Assembly: GCA_026826555.1 (NCBI GenBank)
Contig: JAKSZT010053836.1
Coordinates: 9,027,240-9,091,239 of the forward strand
Reading direction: 5' to 3'
Source of the DNA: Tolypeutes matacus
Taxonomy: Eukaryota > Chordata > Mammalia > Cingulata > Chlamyphoridae
Length of the DNA: 64,000 bases
The notes beneath the pieces were generated by a model. It was not told where the DNA came from and ran no database searches. It saw only the letters and a list, made by a program, of their open reading frames with translations. Both the position numbers and the translations under genes were made by a program. Of this stretch, positions 45,746-57,469 are shown piece after piece. The number at the start of each line of letters is the position of its first letter. Positions within the stretch are counted from its first letter, which is position 1.

Positions 45746-46639
45746 TTTAAGTTTAAAATTGCACACATTATATCAAATGGGTTCTTATTGCACATAGCGT
45801 ATTCATCATCTTATCCACGCTAAATTACATTCACAGAAAAAATTTAATTCCCTGCAATTCACATACATCCACAAACACATCCATAATATGACTGGTGATT
45901 TCAAACTTATCCCAAGATATTACCTCAGTGGTAAAGGATTTTTCCCATTACAGATAAATTAGAAACCATTGAAAACTTTAAGGATATAGAGTCGTCTTGA
46001 ACCAATTTTTCTCCCTCTCCTCCACCCCAACATAAACTTCCTGAAAGATGTTCTTTCAGCCATTTCCAAGTCTACTGATTAATTTGATCACACATGTATT
46101 CCTCAGGCAGGTCTATGAGTTCCAGGTTTTAATCAAATTCCTTATTCAGTCTCCTATATTCAAACTGGATATTTACAAACGTCCAGCAGAATGAACCTCT
46201 CTCTTTGCCAGGTGATCATTATCAGGGTGGACAACTTTAAAGTAAACATAAGACAATGGCCATCATCATCATTCTGATGGTTTGGCACAAATTACTATCA
46301 GGAGAGCTCCCAGGAGCCAGAGACAATTAAAACCTGGGTTCTGAGAAGCTGCCCCATAGCAAGCCTTGCTGATCAGAATGATTTGGGAGTAAACGTTTTG
46401 GCAAATTGGCCCAAGTCTTCAAGGAGGAAGTCTGGCCCCATGACATGCTCTAGGCTGACCTCAGTCTCAGAAGGCACCGGTTCTGACAGGGCTCTACCAT
46501 AAATCACCAGACTAATCCTGGACACAGCTTTTAAGCACTCTGGGTTCCAATGGGGGTTGAACCAGAAAATCTCTGCAATTCCCTGCAATTCTAAAATTTT
46601 GTAATTAACATTCTCAGAAAATTTCCTTACAACCCTCTG
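45746..46639. other. Single-copy DNA, no gene seen
   Basis: Nothing recognisable apart from short AT-rich parts. The minus frame at 46373-46588 has no domain. Confidence 0.5.
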
Positions 46640-46815
46640 CTATATGCTCCCAAATCGAACTGCCTTTCTCCTGGGTGTACTGTACACCCTTGTGATTTTT
46701 CCCTCTCTGCCTTTTTCTCTAAGCTTATGCCAGGGACCATGTTTTGTTCATCATAGTCCCAAAGCCCAGGGTCCAATATTAGAACATACTAGGCACTCAG
46801 TAATATTAATGAGAA
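46640..46815 (+). repeat. L2 LINE 3' end
   Basis: TGCCAGGGACCATGTTTTGT, CCCAAAGCCCAGGGTCCAAT and CATACTAGGCACTCAGTAAT follow the L2 3' end on the plus strand. Confidence 0.75.
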
Positions 46816-46829
46816 CTAGTATGTTTTCA

Positions 46830-47062
46830 GAGCATTCCATACAGTAGACACTATTTTAAGTACTTGACACAGATAGCCTTAATCCTCTCAATCATCCTAA
46901 AAGGTAGCTATCATCAGTATCCTCATTTTACTGGTAAGAACAAAGAGGCCTAGGCAACTTAAAGTTGCCAGAGGTCCTGGGGAAGCAAGTGAGCTGGGAT
47001 TCAACCTGGGCAGCCTGGTTTCAGAGCCCAGATTCGTAACCACAGTCTCTCATGAATGCCTG
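46830..47062 (-). repeat. MIR SINE fossil
   Basis: CATTTTACTGGTAAGAACAA, CTGGGATTCAACCTGGGCAG and AGAGCCCAGATTCGTAACCA are reverse-complement MIR core and tRNA-like head. Confidence 0.85.
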
Positions 47063-47153
47063 ATGAAGAGATGGATGGAAGGAAGGACTGACAAGCAAAT
47101 ATGCTTCCTGCCTTCCAAAACACCCTAGAGAGAGTTAACTAGAGGCATATCCA

Positions 47154-47159
<6 letters not shown>

Positions 47160-47184
<25 letters not shown>

Positions 47185-47266
47185 ACCGGGAGGTACCGGG
47201 GATCGAACCCCGGTCTCTCCATATGGTAGACGGACTCCGAACCTCTTGAGCCACATCCGTTTCCCA
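47160..47266 (-). mobile_element. tRNA-derived SINE (xenarthran DAS-like)
   Basis: A T tract of about 24 (the A tail on the minus strand) precedes CCGGGAGGTACCGGGGATCG. On the minus strand the body shows a Pol III A-box-like GATGTGGCTCAAGAGG and a perfect B box GGTTCGATCCC, and ends with the A tail. Duplications atatgatttttt flank it (47154-47165 and 47267-47278). SINEs of this kind are copied by L1 and carry no protein. Confidence 0.88.
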
Positions 47267-47278
47267 ATATGATTTTTT

Positions 47279-47718
47279 AAAATCATGATCATCCCCATAT
47301 TTCTAGAACTCCAAACATAACATACTTTATTCTGTAACTTTATCATCAGTGGAGTTTGGGTCCAACTGCAAAAACCACTTAGATGTATATTTACTTCCTA
47401 AAACTTTACAAATTCAGTTTTTCAAAAACACAACTAATTCAGTAGGCCTGTGGCAATGGCTAAGGGAGGGGAAGGACACAGGGAAAGGATGTGGAGCTGG
47501 GTAATAAGATGAGGATTCCAAGAAGAGGACCGGGAAAGGAAGGAAAGCACCCCAATACAAGGAAGCACACCTGAGATAAAAGGTCTGTGTCAACATCCCT
47601 TATTCAAGGGCCATCCTACCAGGAGTCATGAAAGGGGGGTGTGAGAGGTGGTAGAAGGGGAAAGAATGAGGGCAAGAGGCAAGGCCGTACAGGAAGCATG
47701 CATGTGGATTCTGAAATA
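47279..47718. other. Single-copy DNA, no gene seen
   Basis: Purine-rich in the middle; nothing recognised. Confidence 0.5.
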
Positions 47719-47719
47719 A

Positions 47720-47922
47720 GAGTGCTGGAGTCTTAGTCCAGGCCCTCCCACTGGGAGTTACAGACCCTCTCTAAGCCTCAGTGTCTCCATCTGAAATACC
47801 AGGAAAACGGAGTATAGGGCAATTGTTAGAATTAAATAAGATCAAGCTAATAAAGACTTAACCCAGTGCCTGGCACATAGAAGGCCCTTAGTAGATGGTT
47901 GCCATCATTACAACTCACTCCT
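47720..47922 (+). repeat. MIR SINE fossil
   Basis: TAAGAGTGCTGGAGTCTTAG, CCTCTCTAAGCCTCAGTGTC and AACCCAGTGCCTGGCACATA follow MIR order on the plus strand. Confidence 0.85.
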
Positions 47923-48944
47923 CTGCATGAGTAGAAAGTCACAGGAGTTCTTTCATGGTAGAAGCAGGTAATTTGGAGATTTGTAAGAAACTGAGTTTCA
48001 GGATATGATTAAGATTGACAAAATTCTTTGGCACCTTGGCAACTATGCTTGCTGTGATGAATAAATGCACTTCCATGGATTCTAAAACCGGAATATCAGA
48101 GGGTATCCAGCAGAATATTCCAGAGTCGACTCCCCAGGCCCATCAGCCTCCAGCATGGAATGATGCAGCTGAGGGAAAAGATATGAGAAAACATCTCTAG
48201 TAATGGAGCACTCTTTCTCTCCTGGTCAGATCCCTCCTTTGGAAGCAGGCTCCTGATAAATTTTTACCACATGAATAAACATTAAAATCTAGAAGTTTCA
48301 CCCAAGCTTGACATCAGATAAGTTCGAGGATTTGTGAGCGGTAGTCGGAAGTGAATAATTAAATCTGAACAATAGTGACTGCGTGAACCGTTCAGAGCAC
48401 AGGTCTTTCTTCTTGAAAACGGTCCATCTTCTAATGTCACCCATTTGCAGGCTCCAGTGACTCTCTTCATCAGTCCCCCTTCATGGCTGACCATAGCAGG
48501 ACAGCACACCGTGCGGGACCCTTGGACGATGAAGCCAGCTATTTCAGAGGGAAATCAATGATGGAGCTGAGCACATCTTACAAACAACCCCAGCAGATGT
48601 TTAGGAGGACGACCACCAGAAATATTTTCATCCTTGTGAAGAGGCAGCCAGCAGCAAATGTGATTACCACAGATCACAGCCCACTGAACACCTTTTCAAA
48701 AGAGAAGTGGAAGTTCATTTGGCAGTTTAAGGTTCTTTTAAACCTATATGGTACTACTCATTGGCTCAATGCAGTCATGAAGTGTAAATGTCATTTTCAT
48801 AAAGGATTTGTGCAACTGCCTTGCCAGGAGCTCCCTGAAAAAGGGATTCCGACACCTTACAGAGTTTAAAAATTTTGTAATCATGCTTTAGATATTTTTT
48901 TCCAAGCATCGTTGTCCATGAATATAAATGTGATTAAATTCGTC
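47923..48944. other. Single-copy DNA with a possible conserved core; no supported gene
   Basis: A 128-codon plus frame (48483-48869) is the longest here, but it shows no domain. 48290-48460 is repeat-free with CpGs kept in AT-rich DNA (GTGAGCGGTAGTCGGAAG, GACTGCGTGAACCG), so part of it may be conserved noncoding DNA. Confidence 0.4.
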
Positions 48945-49092
48945 AAGTCCAGAGAGCTGGTTTTAGCTCCAGCTCTGCCCCTAACTAGTTATGGCTAGTG
49001 GCTTAGCTTCTCTTGGGGTTCCTTAGGTTCCTCCCCTGTAATTAAGGATAAAATCTTAGAGGAACAAATAAGGTAGTAGGTATGATCATACT
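48945..49092 (+). repeat. MIR SINE fossil
   Basis: TTTAGCTCCAGCTCTGCCCC, TAACTAGTTATGGC and AGCTTCTCTTGGGGTTCC are plus-strand MIR core. Confidence 0.7.
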
Positions 49093-49376
49093 CAGAAAAA
49101 TTAAACTTACAATTTCTGAACCCAGAGATACTTTTTAAAAGTCCACTGGAAATGATACTGTATAATAAGCAATTAATAGACTCTAAAGTAGTTAAAAATC
49201 AGTACCTCCAATCAAGGTGCTTAACAGAAAGGAGGAGTCAGATGCACTCAGGCAAAGGTGCTATATTCTACACAGAGAGGAAAAGAACTCATTACTTTCA
49301 GGCACTTGGATGTGAGTAAGTTTCATGGAAGAGGTACACTCTGAGCTGTACAACGAAGGATGAGTCCTAAAAGAAA
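49093..49376. other. Unrecognised DNA
   Basis: The phrase GGAGGAGTCAGATGCACTCA and nearby text may be remnants of the old repeat family seen elsewhere, too decayed to call. Confidence 0.4.
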
Positions 49377-49377
49377 G

Positions 49378-49585
49378 TCAACATTTATTAAGCTCCCACT
49401 CTAGGTCAAACCCTGTTATAAGAGATTTACTTATATATTTCACATAGTTCTCCACAAAAACCTATGAGGTAAATATCATTCTCATCCTCATTTTACCAAT
49501 AAGCTAAATAATTTGTCCAAGATACCACAAGCACACTGACTCTAGGACATACCCTTTTAACCACTGAACTATATAACTTTAAAAG
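49378..49585 (-). repeat. MIR SINE fossil
   Basis: ACCTATGAGGTAAATATCAT, TTTTACCAATAAGCTAAATA and ACCACTGAACTATATA are reverse-complement MIR landmarks with the 3' end on the left. Confidence 0.8.
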
Positions 49586-49659
49586 GTAGAAATAAGAGAA
49601 GAGGTAACAATAAGACATATAAGTCAGAGAAAAAAGAAAATAAGCCCATGGGAAATTAG

Positions 49660-51262
49660 AGGAGACACAAAGAGATAGAGATACCTGCCATGTTTACAGA
49701 TTGTAAGACTCAAAATTGTTAAGACAGCAGTTCTCCCCAAGATGACCTATAGCTTCAACACAGTCCCAATCATAATTTCACCACACTTTTTTTGTAGAAA
49801 AAGATAAGTTAATTCTAAAATTTATAAGAATATGAGAACCTAAAATAAGGTAATGCAAAGAACTGGGAACATCTAAAGCAATATTGACAAAGAAGAGGAT
49901 TTGGAGTTATACAATCTGCCTTAAAGATATATTATAAAGCTATAGTAATAAAGACAGTGTGGTATTGGTATAAGATAGGCAGATATATCAGCAAAACAGA
50001 ATAGAGAGCTGAAATTGCCCTGCAATTTACAATCATTTGATTTTTGACAAAGGAGCCAAAACAATCCAATGGGGAAAGGAAAGTCTCTTCAACAAATGAT
50101 ACAACAACATGCACATAGAGAAAAACAAAAGTACACAAAAATTATTCCATGGTGGGTCACAGATACACAGATAAAAGCTAAAACCATAAAGTTTCTAGAA
50201 GAAAATGTAGGAAAATACCTTCATGACTTGGGAGTAAGTAAAGGTTTCTTAGTATGCTGAAAGCCATAACAATAAAATGAAAAATGAAAAATTAACCATC
50301 ATCAAAACTAAAAACTTCTCAGCCAGACATCATTAAGAAAATAAATTGACAAGCCACATGTGGGAGGAAATAGTCACAACATCTATAACTAAAACAGGTC
50401 TGGTATACAGAATATGTAAAGAACTCCTTTAATTCTTTATTTTTATCAATAATAAAAAGACAACCCAACTTTTAAAACAGGTGATATGTTTCAACAGACA
50501 CATCACAAAGACAGATAGACAAATGGCCAATAAGCACATAAGATGTGCTCAACATCATTAGTTAGAAGGGATATGCACAGTAAAACAAAAGATACCATTA
50601 TATACCCAACAGAATTGCTAAAATTAAAAAAAAATCCAAACTGACAACATTAAAGGTTTGTGAAGATAAATAGAAAGTAAAACTCTTGTACATTGTTAGT
50701 GTAAAAAGGCATAAAAGTTTCTTATAAAACTAAATACATACCTATCCCATTACGCAACAATTCTGCTCCTAGGTATTTGCCCAAGAGAAATGAAAGTATA
50801 TATCTATAAAACGACTTGCACAGGAATGTTCAAAACAACTAGAAATAGCCCATGTGTCCATCAACAAGAGAATGGATAAACAAATTTAAGTATATTCACA
50901 CAATAGAAAACTATTCAGCAATATAAAGAAAGAGAAGTAGTGTACACACAACAAAATGGATGTATCTCATTAATATTATGCTGAGTTAAAGAAGACTTTC
51001 ACAAAAGAGTATATAACTGTGGTTTCATTTGTATGAAATTCTAGAACAGGCAAATTAATTGAAAGTCAGAGTAACAGTTGCCTCTTGGTGTAGGGAGGGC
51101 AGTTGAAACTGACTGAAAAGGGAAAGAAGGAAACTTTGTGGGGTGATGGCAATCTTGATAATGGTTTGGGTTATAAAGATAAATGCATCTGTCAAACTCA
51201 TAAATGGTATACTTCAGATTTGTACCTTTCACCATAAGCAAATATATAAACAAATATTAAAT
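49660..51262 (+). mobile_element. 5'-truncated decayed L1: ORF2 end and 3' UTR
   Basis: It starts inside ORF2 near the text AGATTGTAAGACTCAAAATT (the region before the late-ORF2 landmark, S-W-x-G-R-x-N-x-x-K). It runs through TCAATGGGG, GGATAAACAAATT and ATGGATGTATCTCATTAAT to a 3' UTR ending TCAGATTTGTACCTTTCACC. Frames are short and stop-filled. It cannot encode reverse transcriptase because the catalytic part is absent. Confidence 0.8.
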
Positions 51263-51340
51263 TTTAATTACTGATACAAATGAGGAAGAAGTGTTTAGGA
51301 GTGAAGAGTACTAATATCTGCAACTTACTTTGACCTGAAT
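51263..51340 (+). repeat. Old L1 3' UTR, left part
   Basis: AATATCTGCAACTTACTTTG is the start of an ancient L1 3' UTR whose continuation lies at 57703-57855. The L1 at 51360-57683 was inserted between them. Confidence 0.7.
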
Positions 51341-51359
51341 AAAAAAATAACACAAATTG
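51341..51359. repeat. Left target-site duplication of the long L1
   Basis: The sequence aaaaaaataacacaaattg recurs at 57684-57702 as aaaaaaatagcacaaattg, 18 of 19 positions. Its place, at the join of the two halves of an older L1 3' UTR, confirms the insertion. Confidence 0.9.
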
Positions 51360-51999
51360 CTGGAGATGGTGGGAAGATGGCATTGGATTAGGCAGAAAAG
51401 GCTCAGCTGTCTCCAAAAACAACAGAGAAAGAGCCCCCAAGGGACCTGCTTTGGGGGTCAGCAGACCAGGACAGTGCTTCCCCACTCCCAGAAGGTTGAG
51501 GGACAGAGAGATGAAGAACCCAAAACAACAAACTGTAAATTACTAATTTCCTGGCCACTGGGAAGGGCTCCCCTCCCAGACCCTGGACATATTAAGTAGG
51601 GGTAAAACCCCAAGTTCAATGCAGCTAACTGAGAGGGGAGTAGACATCTTCCTCCCTGAAGCTGTTACAAGGGAGGAGAAATCCGGGGGTGATTTTCTTC
51701 AGTGAATTCGGCCAATAGTGTCTGCTTTGAATCTCAGCTCCAGCTAGACCAAAACAAAGGAAAACCTAGAGATACCTTCTGTGGAAAGGTGCATCAAAGA
51801 GCGCCATCTGCTGGCCAGTCTTGAAATTGCAAGGACAAAAACTGCAGTTGGGTCTCTGTTCCCTAACTTCTGGGAGAAAATCTGCACCCCATTAGGGAGT
51901 CCCTGACAAGATTTTGATAACTTAAGCTGGGCAATTTTAAAGACTTAGGATAGGCTGAAGCAAATATAAAGAAGAGCTGTGAAAAAATAATAACAATAG

Positions 52000-53020
52000 G
52001 CAAGAGAGAGAAATTGGCCATCAGAGTAAATTCATCAACATATTCAGATGCCTAGACATCAGCAAAATCTTACAAGCCATACTAGGAAACAGGAAGAGAC
52101 AGCCCAGCCAAAGGAAAAAAACAAATATCCTGAAGAGATACAGGATTTAAGACAATTAATCAATGATAATCACACAACTCTCTGAAATCAATTTAAAGAA
52201 CTGAAAGAAAATATGACTAAAGAAATAAAGGATATTAAGAAGAAACTGGCTGAGCATAAAGAACAACTTGAAAGTCTGCAAAGAAAAGTAACAGACCTTA
52301 TGTGAATGAAAGACATGAAGAATGAGATTAAAAACACATTAGAGGCACATAAGAGCAGTTTTGAATTGGTCAAAGACAGAATTAGTGATTTTGAAGACAG
52401 AACATCTGAACTGGAAAAGGCAGAAGAACAGAAGGAGAAGACAATGGATAAAATGGAACAGGGTCTCAATGAGTTAAATGACAATGTGAGATGCAAAAAT
52501 ATACACATTATCAGTGTCCCAGAAGGAGAAGAACATGGAAAAGGGGCAGAAAGAATATCTGAGGAAACAGTGACTGAAAACTTCCCTACTCTTATGAAAG
52601 ACATAAATATCAATATCCAAGGACAACATACCCCAAATAGAATAAATCCAAATAGACCTACCCCGAGACACCCCCTATTAAGAATGACAAATATCAGAGA
52701 AAAAGAGAAGATTCTGAAACCAGCAGGAGAAAAGCAAAGCATTGCATAAAAGGGAACCTCAATAAGATTAAGTGCCAACCTCTCATCAGAAACCACGGAG
52801 GAAAGAAGAAAGTGGTATGATGTATTTAAGGTACTGAAAGAGAAAAACTGCCAGCCAAGAATTCTGTATCCATCAAAGCTGTCTTTCAAACATGAAAGGG
52901 AGTTCAAAGTCTTCACAGACAAAAAAAGCTGATAGAATATGTTACCAAAAGACCAGAATTACAAGAGATACTAAAGGGAATGCTGCAGCCTGAAAAGAAA
53001 AAACAAGGGTGAGAGAATTG
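52000..53020 (+). pseudogene. L1 ORF1 remnant (RNA-binding chaperone protein)
   Basis: ORF1p is the trimeric nucleic-acid chaperone of L1. Seen: a long Lys/Glu-rich coiled-coil stretch (QRKVTDL before a stop at 52303-52305, then KDMKNEIKNTLEAHKSSFEL and DFEDRTSELEKAEEQKEK), then an RRM-like NIHIISVPEGEE at about 52495-52530. The C-terminal domain follows (KEKNCQPRILYPSKLSFKH, about 52835-52890). In-frame stops lie at 52303-52305 and 52747-52749 (a Tyr codon changed to TAA), and there is a frameshift near 52925. The longest intact stretch is 147 codons (52306-52749). It is a clear fossil. Confidence 0.88.
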
Positions 53021-53119
53021 GAGAAGAGTGTAGAAATGAAGATTATTACAAAGGGTAAATTAAAGGGTAAAAAGATAGACAATAGTATGATATGAAAACA
53101 GAAAGCCAAAGTCAAAATG

Positions 53120-56100
53120 GATGAAGTAAGTAATGCCTTTCAGTAATAACATTGAATGTTAATGGCTTGAACTCCTGAATCAAAAGATATAGACTGATAG
53201 AATGGATTAAAAAAATACAAGCCATCTATATGTTGTCTACAACAGACTCACCTCATATGTAAGGACACAACCAGGTTAAAAGTGAAAGGTTGGAAAAAGA
53301 TATTCCACGCAAGTAGTAATCAACTGGAGTAGTGATACTAATATCAGACAAAATAGATTTTAAATGAAAACCTGTTATAAAGGATGAAGAAGGTCATTAT
53401 ATATTAATAAAGGGGGCAATTCACCAAGATAAAATAATGATACAAAGTATTTATGCACCTACCTCAACAACCCAAGATACATGAAGCACACACTGGCAAA
53501 GCTGAAGGGAGAAATAGATGGCACTACAATAATAGTTGGAGACTTCAATACACCACTCTCAGTATTGGACAGAACATCTGGACAGAGGATAAATAAAGAA
53601 ACAGAGGGCTTGAATAATATGATAAATGAACTAGACCTAACAGACATCTTTAGAGCATTGCATCCCAAAACAGAAGGATATGCATTCTTTTCAAGTGCCC
53701 ATGGATGCTTCTCCAAGACAGACCATATGATGGGTCATAAGACAAGTCTCAAATAAATTTAAGAAGATTGAAACTATACAAAACACTTTCTCTGATCATA
53801 ACAGAATGAAGCTAGAAATCAATAATGGATGGAAAAAGGGAAAAATAATAAATATATGGAGATTAAACAACACACTCTTAGATAATCAGTGGATTAAAGA
53901 AGAAATTGCAAGAGAATTCAGCAAATATCTTGAAATGAATGAAAATGAGAACACAACATATCAAAACCTATGGGACACCACAAAGGCAGTGCTGAAAAGG
54001 AAATTTATAGCTCTTAATGCTTATATTAAAAAAGAAGAAAGAGCCAAAATTGAAGACCTAACTGCACACCTGGAGGAATTAGAAAAAGAACAGCAAACTA
54101 ATCCCAAACCAAGCCAAAGGAAAGAAATAGTAATGATCAGAGCAGATATAAATGAAATTGAGAACAAAAAGAACAACAACAACAAAAAGACAGAGAGAGA
54201 ATCAACAAACCAAAAATTGGTTCTTTGAGAAGATCGACAAAATTGACAAACTCTTAGCTAGAATGACAAAGGAAAAATGAAAGAAGATACAAATAAATAA
54301 AATCAGAAATGAAAGAGGTTTACATTACCACTAACCCTGTAGAAATAAGACAGATCGTAAGAGGATACCATGAACAACTGTATGCCAAAAAATTAGAAAA
54401 TGTAGACAAGATAGACAAATTCCTAGAAACACACAAACCACTTACATTGACCCTAGAAGAAACAGAAAACTTCAACTAACCAATCACAAGTGAAGAGATA
54501 GAAACAGTCATCAAAAACCTCCCAAAGATGAAAAGCCTAAGACCAGATGGCATCACAGGTGAATTCTACCAATCATTCAAAGGTGACCTAATACTGATCT
54601 TACTCAAGCTCTTCCAAAAAATTGAACAAGAAACAAAGCTATTCTATGAAGCCAACATCACCAGATAAAGATATTATGAAAAAAGAAAATTATAGACCAA
54701 TATCTCTAATGAATATAGATGCAAAAATCCTCAACAAAATACTTGCAAACAGAATCCAAAAGAACATTAAAAAAACTATATACCACAATCAGTGGGTTTT
54801 ATCCTAGGTATGCAAAGGTGATTCAACAAACACAAGAAAATCAATTAGTGTAGTAAACCACATTGATAAACTGAAGAAGAAAAATCACACGATTCTCTCA
54901 ATTAAATTAGAAAAGGCACTTGACAAAATACAGCACCCTTTCTTGATAAAATCACTCCAAAAGATAGGAATAGAAGGATACTTTCTCAATATGGTAAAGT
55001 GCATAAATGAAAAACCCACAGCTAGTATTTGTACGCAATGGTGAAAGACTGAAAGCTTTCCTGCTGAGATCAGGAACAAGACAAGGATGCCCACTGTCAC
55101 CATTATTATTCAATATTGTGCTAGAAGTTCTAGCTAGAGCAATTAGGCTAGACAAAGAAATAAAAGGCCTCCAAATAGGAAAGGAAAAGTAATACTTTCA
55201 CTATTTGTTGATGACTTCATCTTATATCTAGAAAATCCTCAAAAATCCACAACAAAGCTACTAGAATTAATAGGCAAGATCAGCAAAGTAGCGGGATACA
55301 AGGTTAATATGTAAAAATCAATAGCATTTCCATATACTACTGATGTGCAATCTGAGGAGGAAATCAGAAAAAAAAATTCCATTTATAACAATGACTAAAA
55401 CAATCAAATATTTAGGAATAAACTTAACCAAGGGCATAAAGGACTTATATTCAGAAAACTACAAAACATTCCTGAAAGAAACCAAAGAAGACTTAAATAA
55501 ATGTAAGGGCATTCCATGTTCATGGATTGGAAGACCAAATATCATTAAGATGTCAATTCTACCCAAACTAATTTACAGATTCAATACAATCCCAATAAAA
55601 ATCCCAACAATCTTTTCTGCAGAAATTGAAAAGCCAATAATCAAATTTATTTGGAAGGGTAAGGGGCCTTGACTAGCCAAAAAAAAAAAAAAAAGTCTTA
55701 AAAAAGAATAACAAAGTTGGAAGACCCTCTCTTCCTAACTTTAAAGCTTATCACTTAGCTACAGCGGTAAAAACAGCATGGTACTAGCATAAGGACAGAT
55801 AGATTGACCAATGGAACTGAATCGAGAACTCAGAAATTGATCCCCACACTACAGTCAAGTGGTTTTGACAAGGCTGTTAGCCCACCCAGCTGTGCCACAA
55901 CAGTCTATTCAACAAATGGTGCTGGGAGAACTGGATTAGCCATACCCAAAAGAAAGAAAGAAGACCGCTATCTCACAATTTATACAAAAATTAACTCAAA
56001 ATGGATCAAGTACCTAAATATAAAAACAAAAACCATAAAACTCCTAGAAAAAATGTAGGAAAACATCTTCCAGATATTGTGGTAGGTGGTAGTTTCTGAA

Positions 56101-56930
56101 ACTAGATAGGACCTCATCAAAATTCAACACTTTTGCACCTCAAAGGACTTTGTCAAAAGTATGAAAAGGCAGCAGACTCAATGAGAGAAAATATTTGGCA
56201 ATCACATATCTGATAAGGGTTTAATATCCATGATATATAAGGAGATCATACAACTCAACAATAAAAAGACAAACTATCCAATTAAAAAATGGGCAAAAGA
56301 CTTGAAAAGACCATTGTCCAAAGAAGAAATACAAATGGTGAAGAAACACATGAAAAAAATGTTCAACATCACTAGCAATTAGGGAAATGCAAATCAAAAC
56401 TACAATGAGATATCATTTTCACACCTATTAGACTAGCTACTATTAAAAAGTCAGAAAACTAAATCTTGGAGAGGATGTAGAGAGATAGGAATGCTTATTC
56501 ACTGTTGGTGGGAATGTAGAATGATACAGCCACTGTGGAAGATTGTTTGACAGTTTCTAAGTAAATTGATTATAGACTTGCCATGGGATCCAGCAATAAC
56601 ATTGCTAGGTATATACCCAGAAGTACTAAGAGCAGTGACACAAATAGACATCTGCACATAGATGTTCATAGCAGCATTATTAATGATAGCCAAAAGTTGG
56701 AAGCAACTCAGATGTACATCAACTGATGAATAGATAACAAATTGTGGACTATACACACGATGGAATATTATGCAGCAGGGTAAGAAGAAATGAAGTCATG
56801 AAACAAATGACAACATGGATGAACCTGGAGGACATTATGTTGAGTAAAGCAAGCCAGACACAAAAGTACAAATACTGTATGATTGCCCTATTATAAACTA
56901 AATATATTATGTGAAATATGAATATGGGCA
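53120..56930 (+). pseudogene. L1 ORF2 remnant (endonuclease and reverse transcriptase)
   Basis: ORF2p nicks target DNA and copies L1 RNA. Seen in order: endonuclease start TLNVNGLNS with an in-frame stop at about 53177; the endonuclease motif VGDFNTPLSVLD (about 53538-53573) and HPKTEGYAFFS; the linker KFIALNAYIKKEERAKIEDL; RT motifs [20 protein letters not shown] (about 54688-54747) and [20 protein letters not shown] (about 55073-55132); the catalytic box read as FVDD, with Val in place of the usual Ala, at 55204-55215; then [20 protein letters not shown] and [20 protein letters not shown]. An A tract at 55678-55694 and many other indels break the frame, and a short deletion lies near 54648. 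Nothing here could work as an enzyme. Confidence 0.9.
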
Positions 56931-57019
56931 AAATTGAACATATAAGACCATTTTTCTTTGAAGCTGAACAAATATAGGCTAATATTACAAAATGTTACTA
57001 TCAGAAACACAAAAAACAC

Positions 57020-57315
57020 ATTATACTAAGTAAAGGAGACCAGACATAGAGCGACTACATATTGTATGATTCCATTTATATAAAACATAAATAGAAATCA
57101 ATTTATACAGTTGAAATTAGATTAGTGGTTATGCAGGGCTGAGGATGGACTGCTAAGGGGTATGGAGTCTTTCTTTTTGGAGTAACGAAATTGTTCTAAA
57201 ATTTTTTAGATGATGAATGTACAACATTGTGATTATACTAAAAACCATTGGTTACACACTTTGGAAATATCATGTGGTATATGAATATATCCCAATAAAA
57301 CTGTTTAATAAACAA
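57020..57315 (+). repeat. Extra L1 3'-end segment within the long L1
   Basis: It repeats landmarks already passed: ACTAAGTAAAGGAGACCAGA with ATTGTATGATTCCATTTATA, then GAATATATCCCAATAAAAC, a complete older-type L1 3' terminus. It could be a 5'-truncated L1 inserted into the 3' UTR or an older mosaic; no clear duplications were found. Confidence 0.6.
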
Positions 57316-57352
57316 ATAAATAATTGTTCAAAAATAACCAGAAATAACAGCT

Positions 57353-57456
57353 GGGGGCTGATGTGGCTCAAATGGTTGGGCGTCCGTCTGCCATATGGAG
57401 GGACCTGGGTTCGATCCCCGGGACCTCCCGGTTAAAAAAAAAAAAAAGAAAAGAAA
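57353..57456 (+). mobile_element. tRNA-derived SINE inside L1 3' UTR
   Basis: Perfect 13-bp duplications agaaataacagct (57340-57352 and 57457-57469). The body has the A-box-like GTGGCTCAAATGG, the B box GGGTTCGATCCC, and an A-rich tail with GAAAA units. It postdates the L1 it interrupts. Confidence 0.95.
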
Positions 57457-57469
57457 AGAAATAACAGCT

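Noticed and set aside
47185..47266. tRNA gene
   Set aside because: The B box is good, but the cloverleaf is not complete, an A tail and target duplications are present, and like copies occur at 57353 and 62060; it is a SINE.
52188..52922. 244-codon frame on the minus strand
   Set aside because: It is antisense to the L1 ORF1 coiled-coil region; its Ser/Phe/Leu-rich text arises from reverse-complemented Lys/Glu codons.
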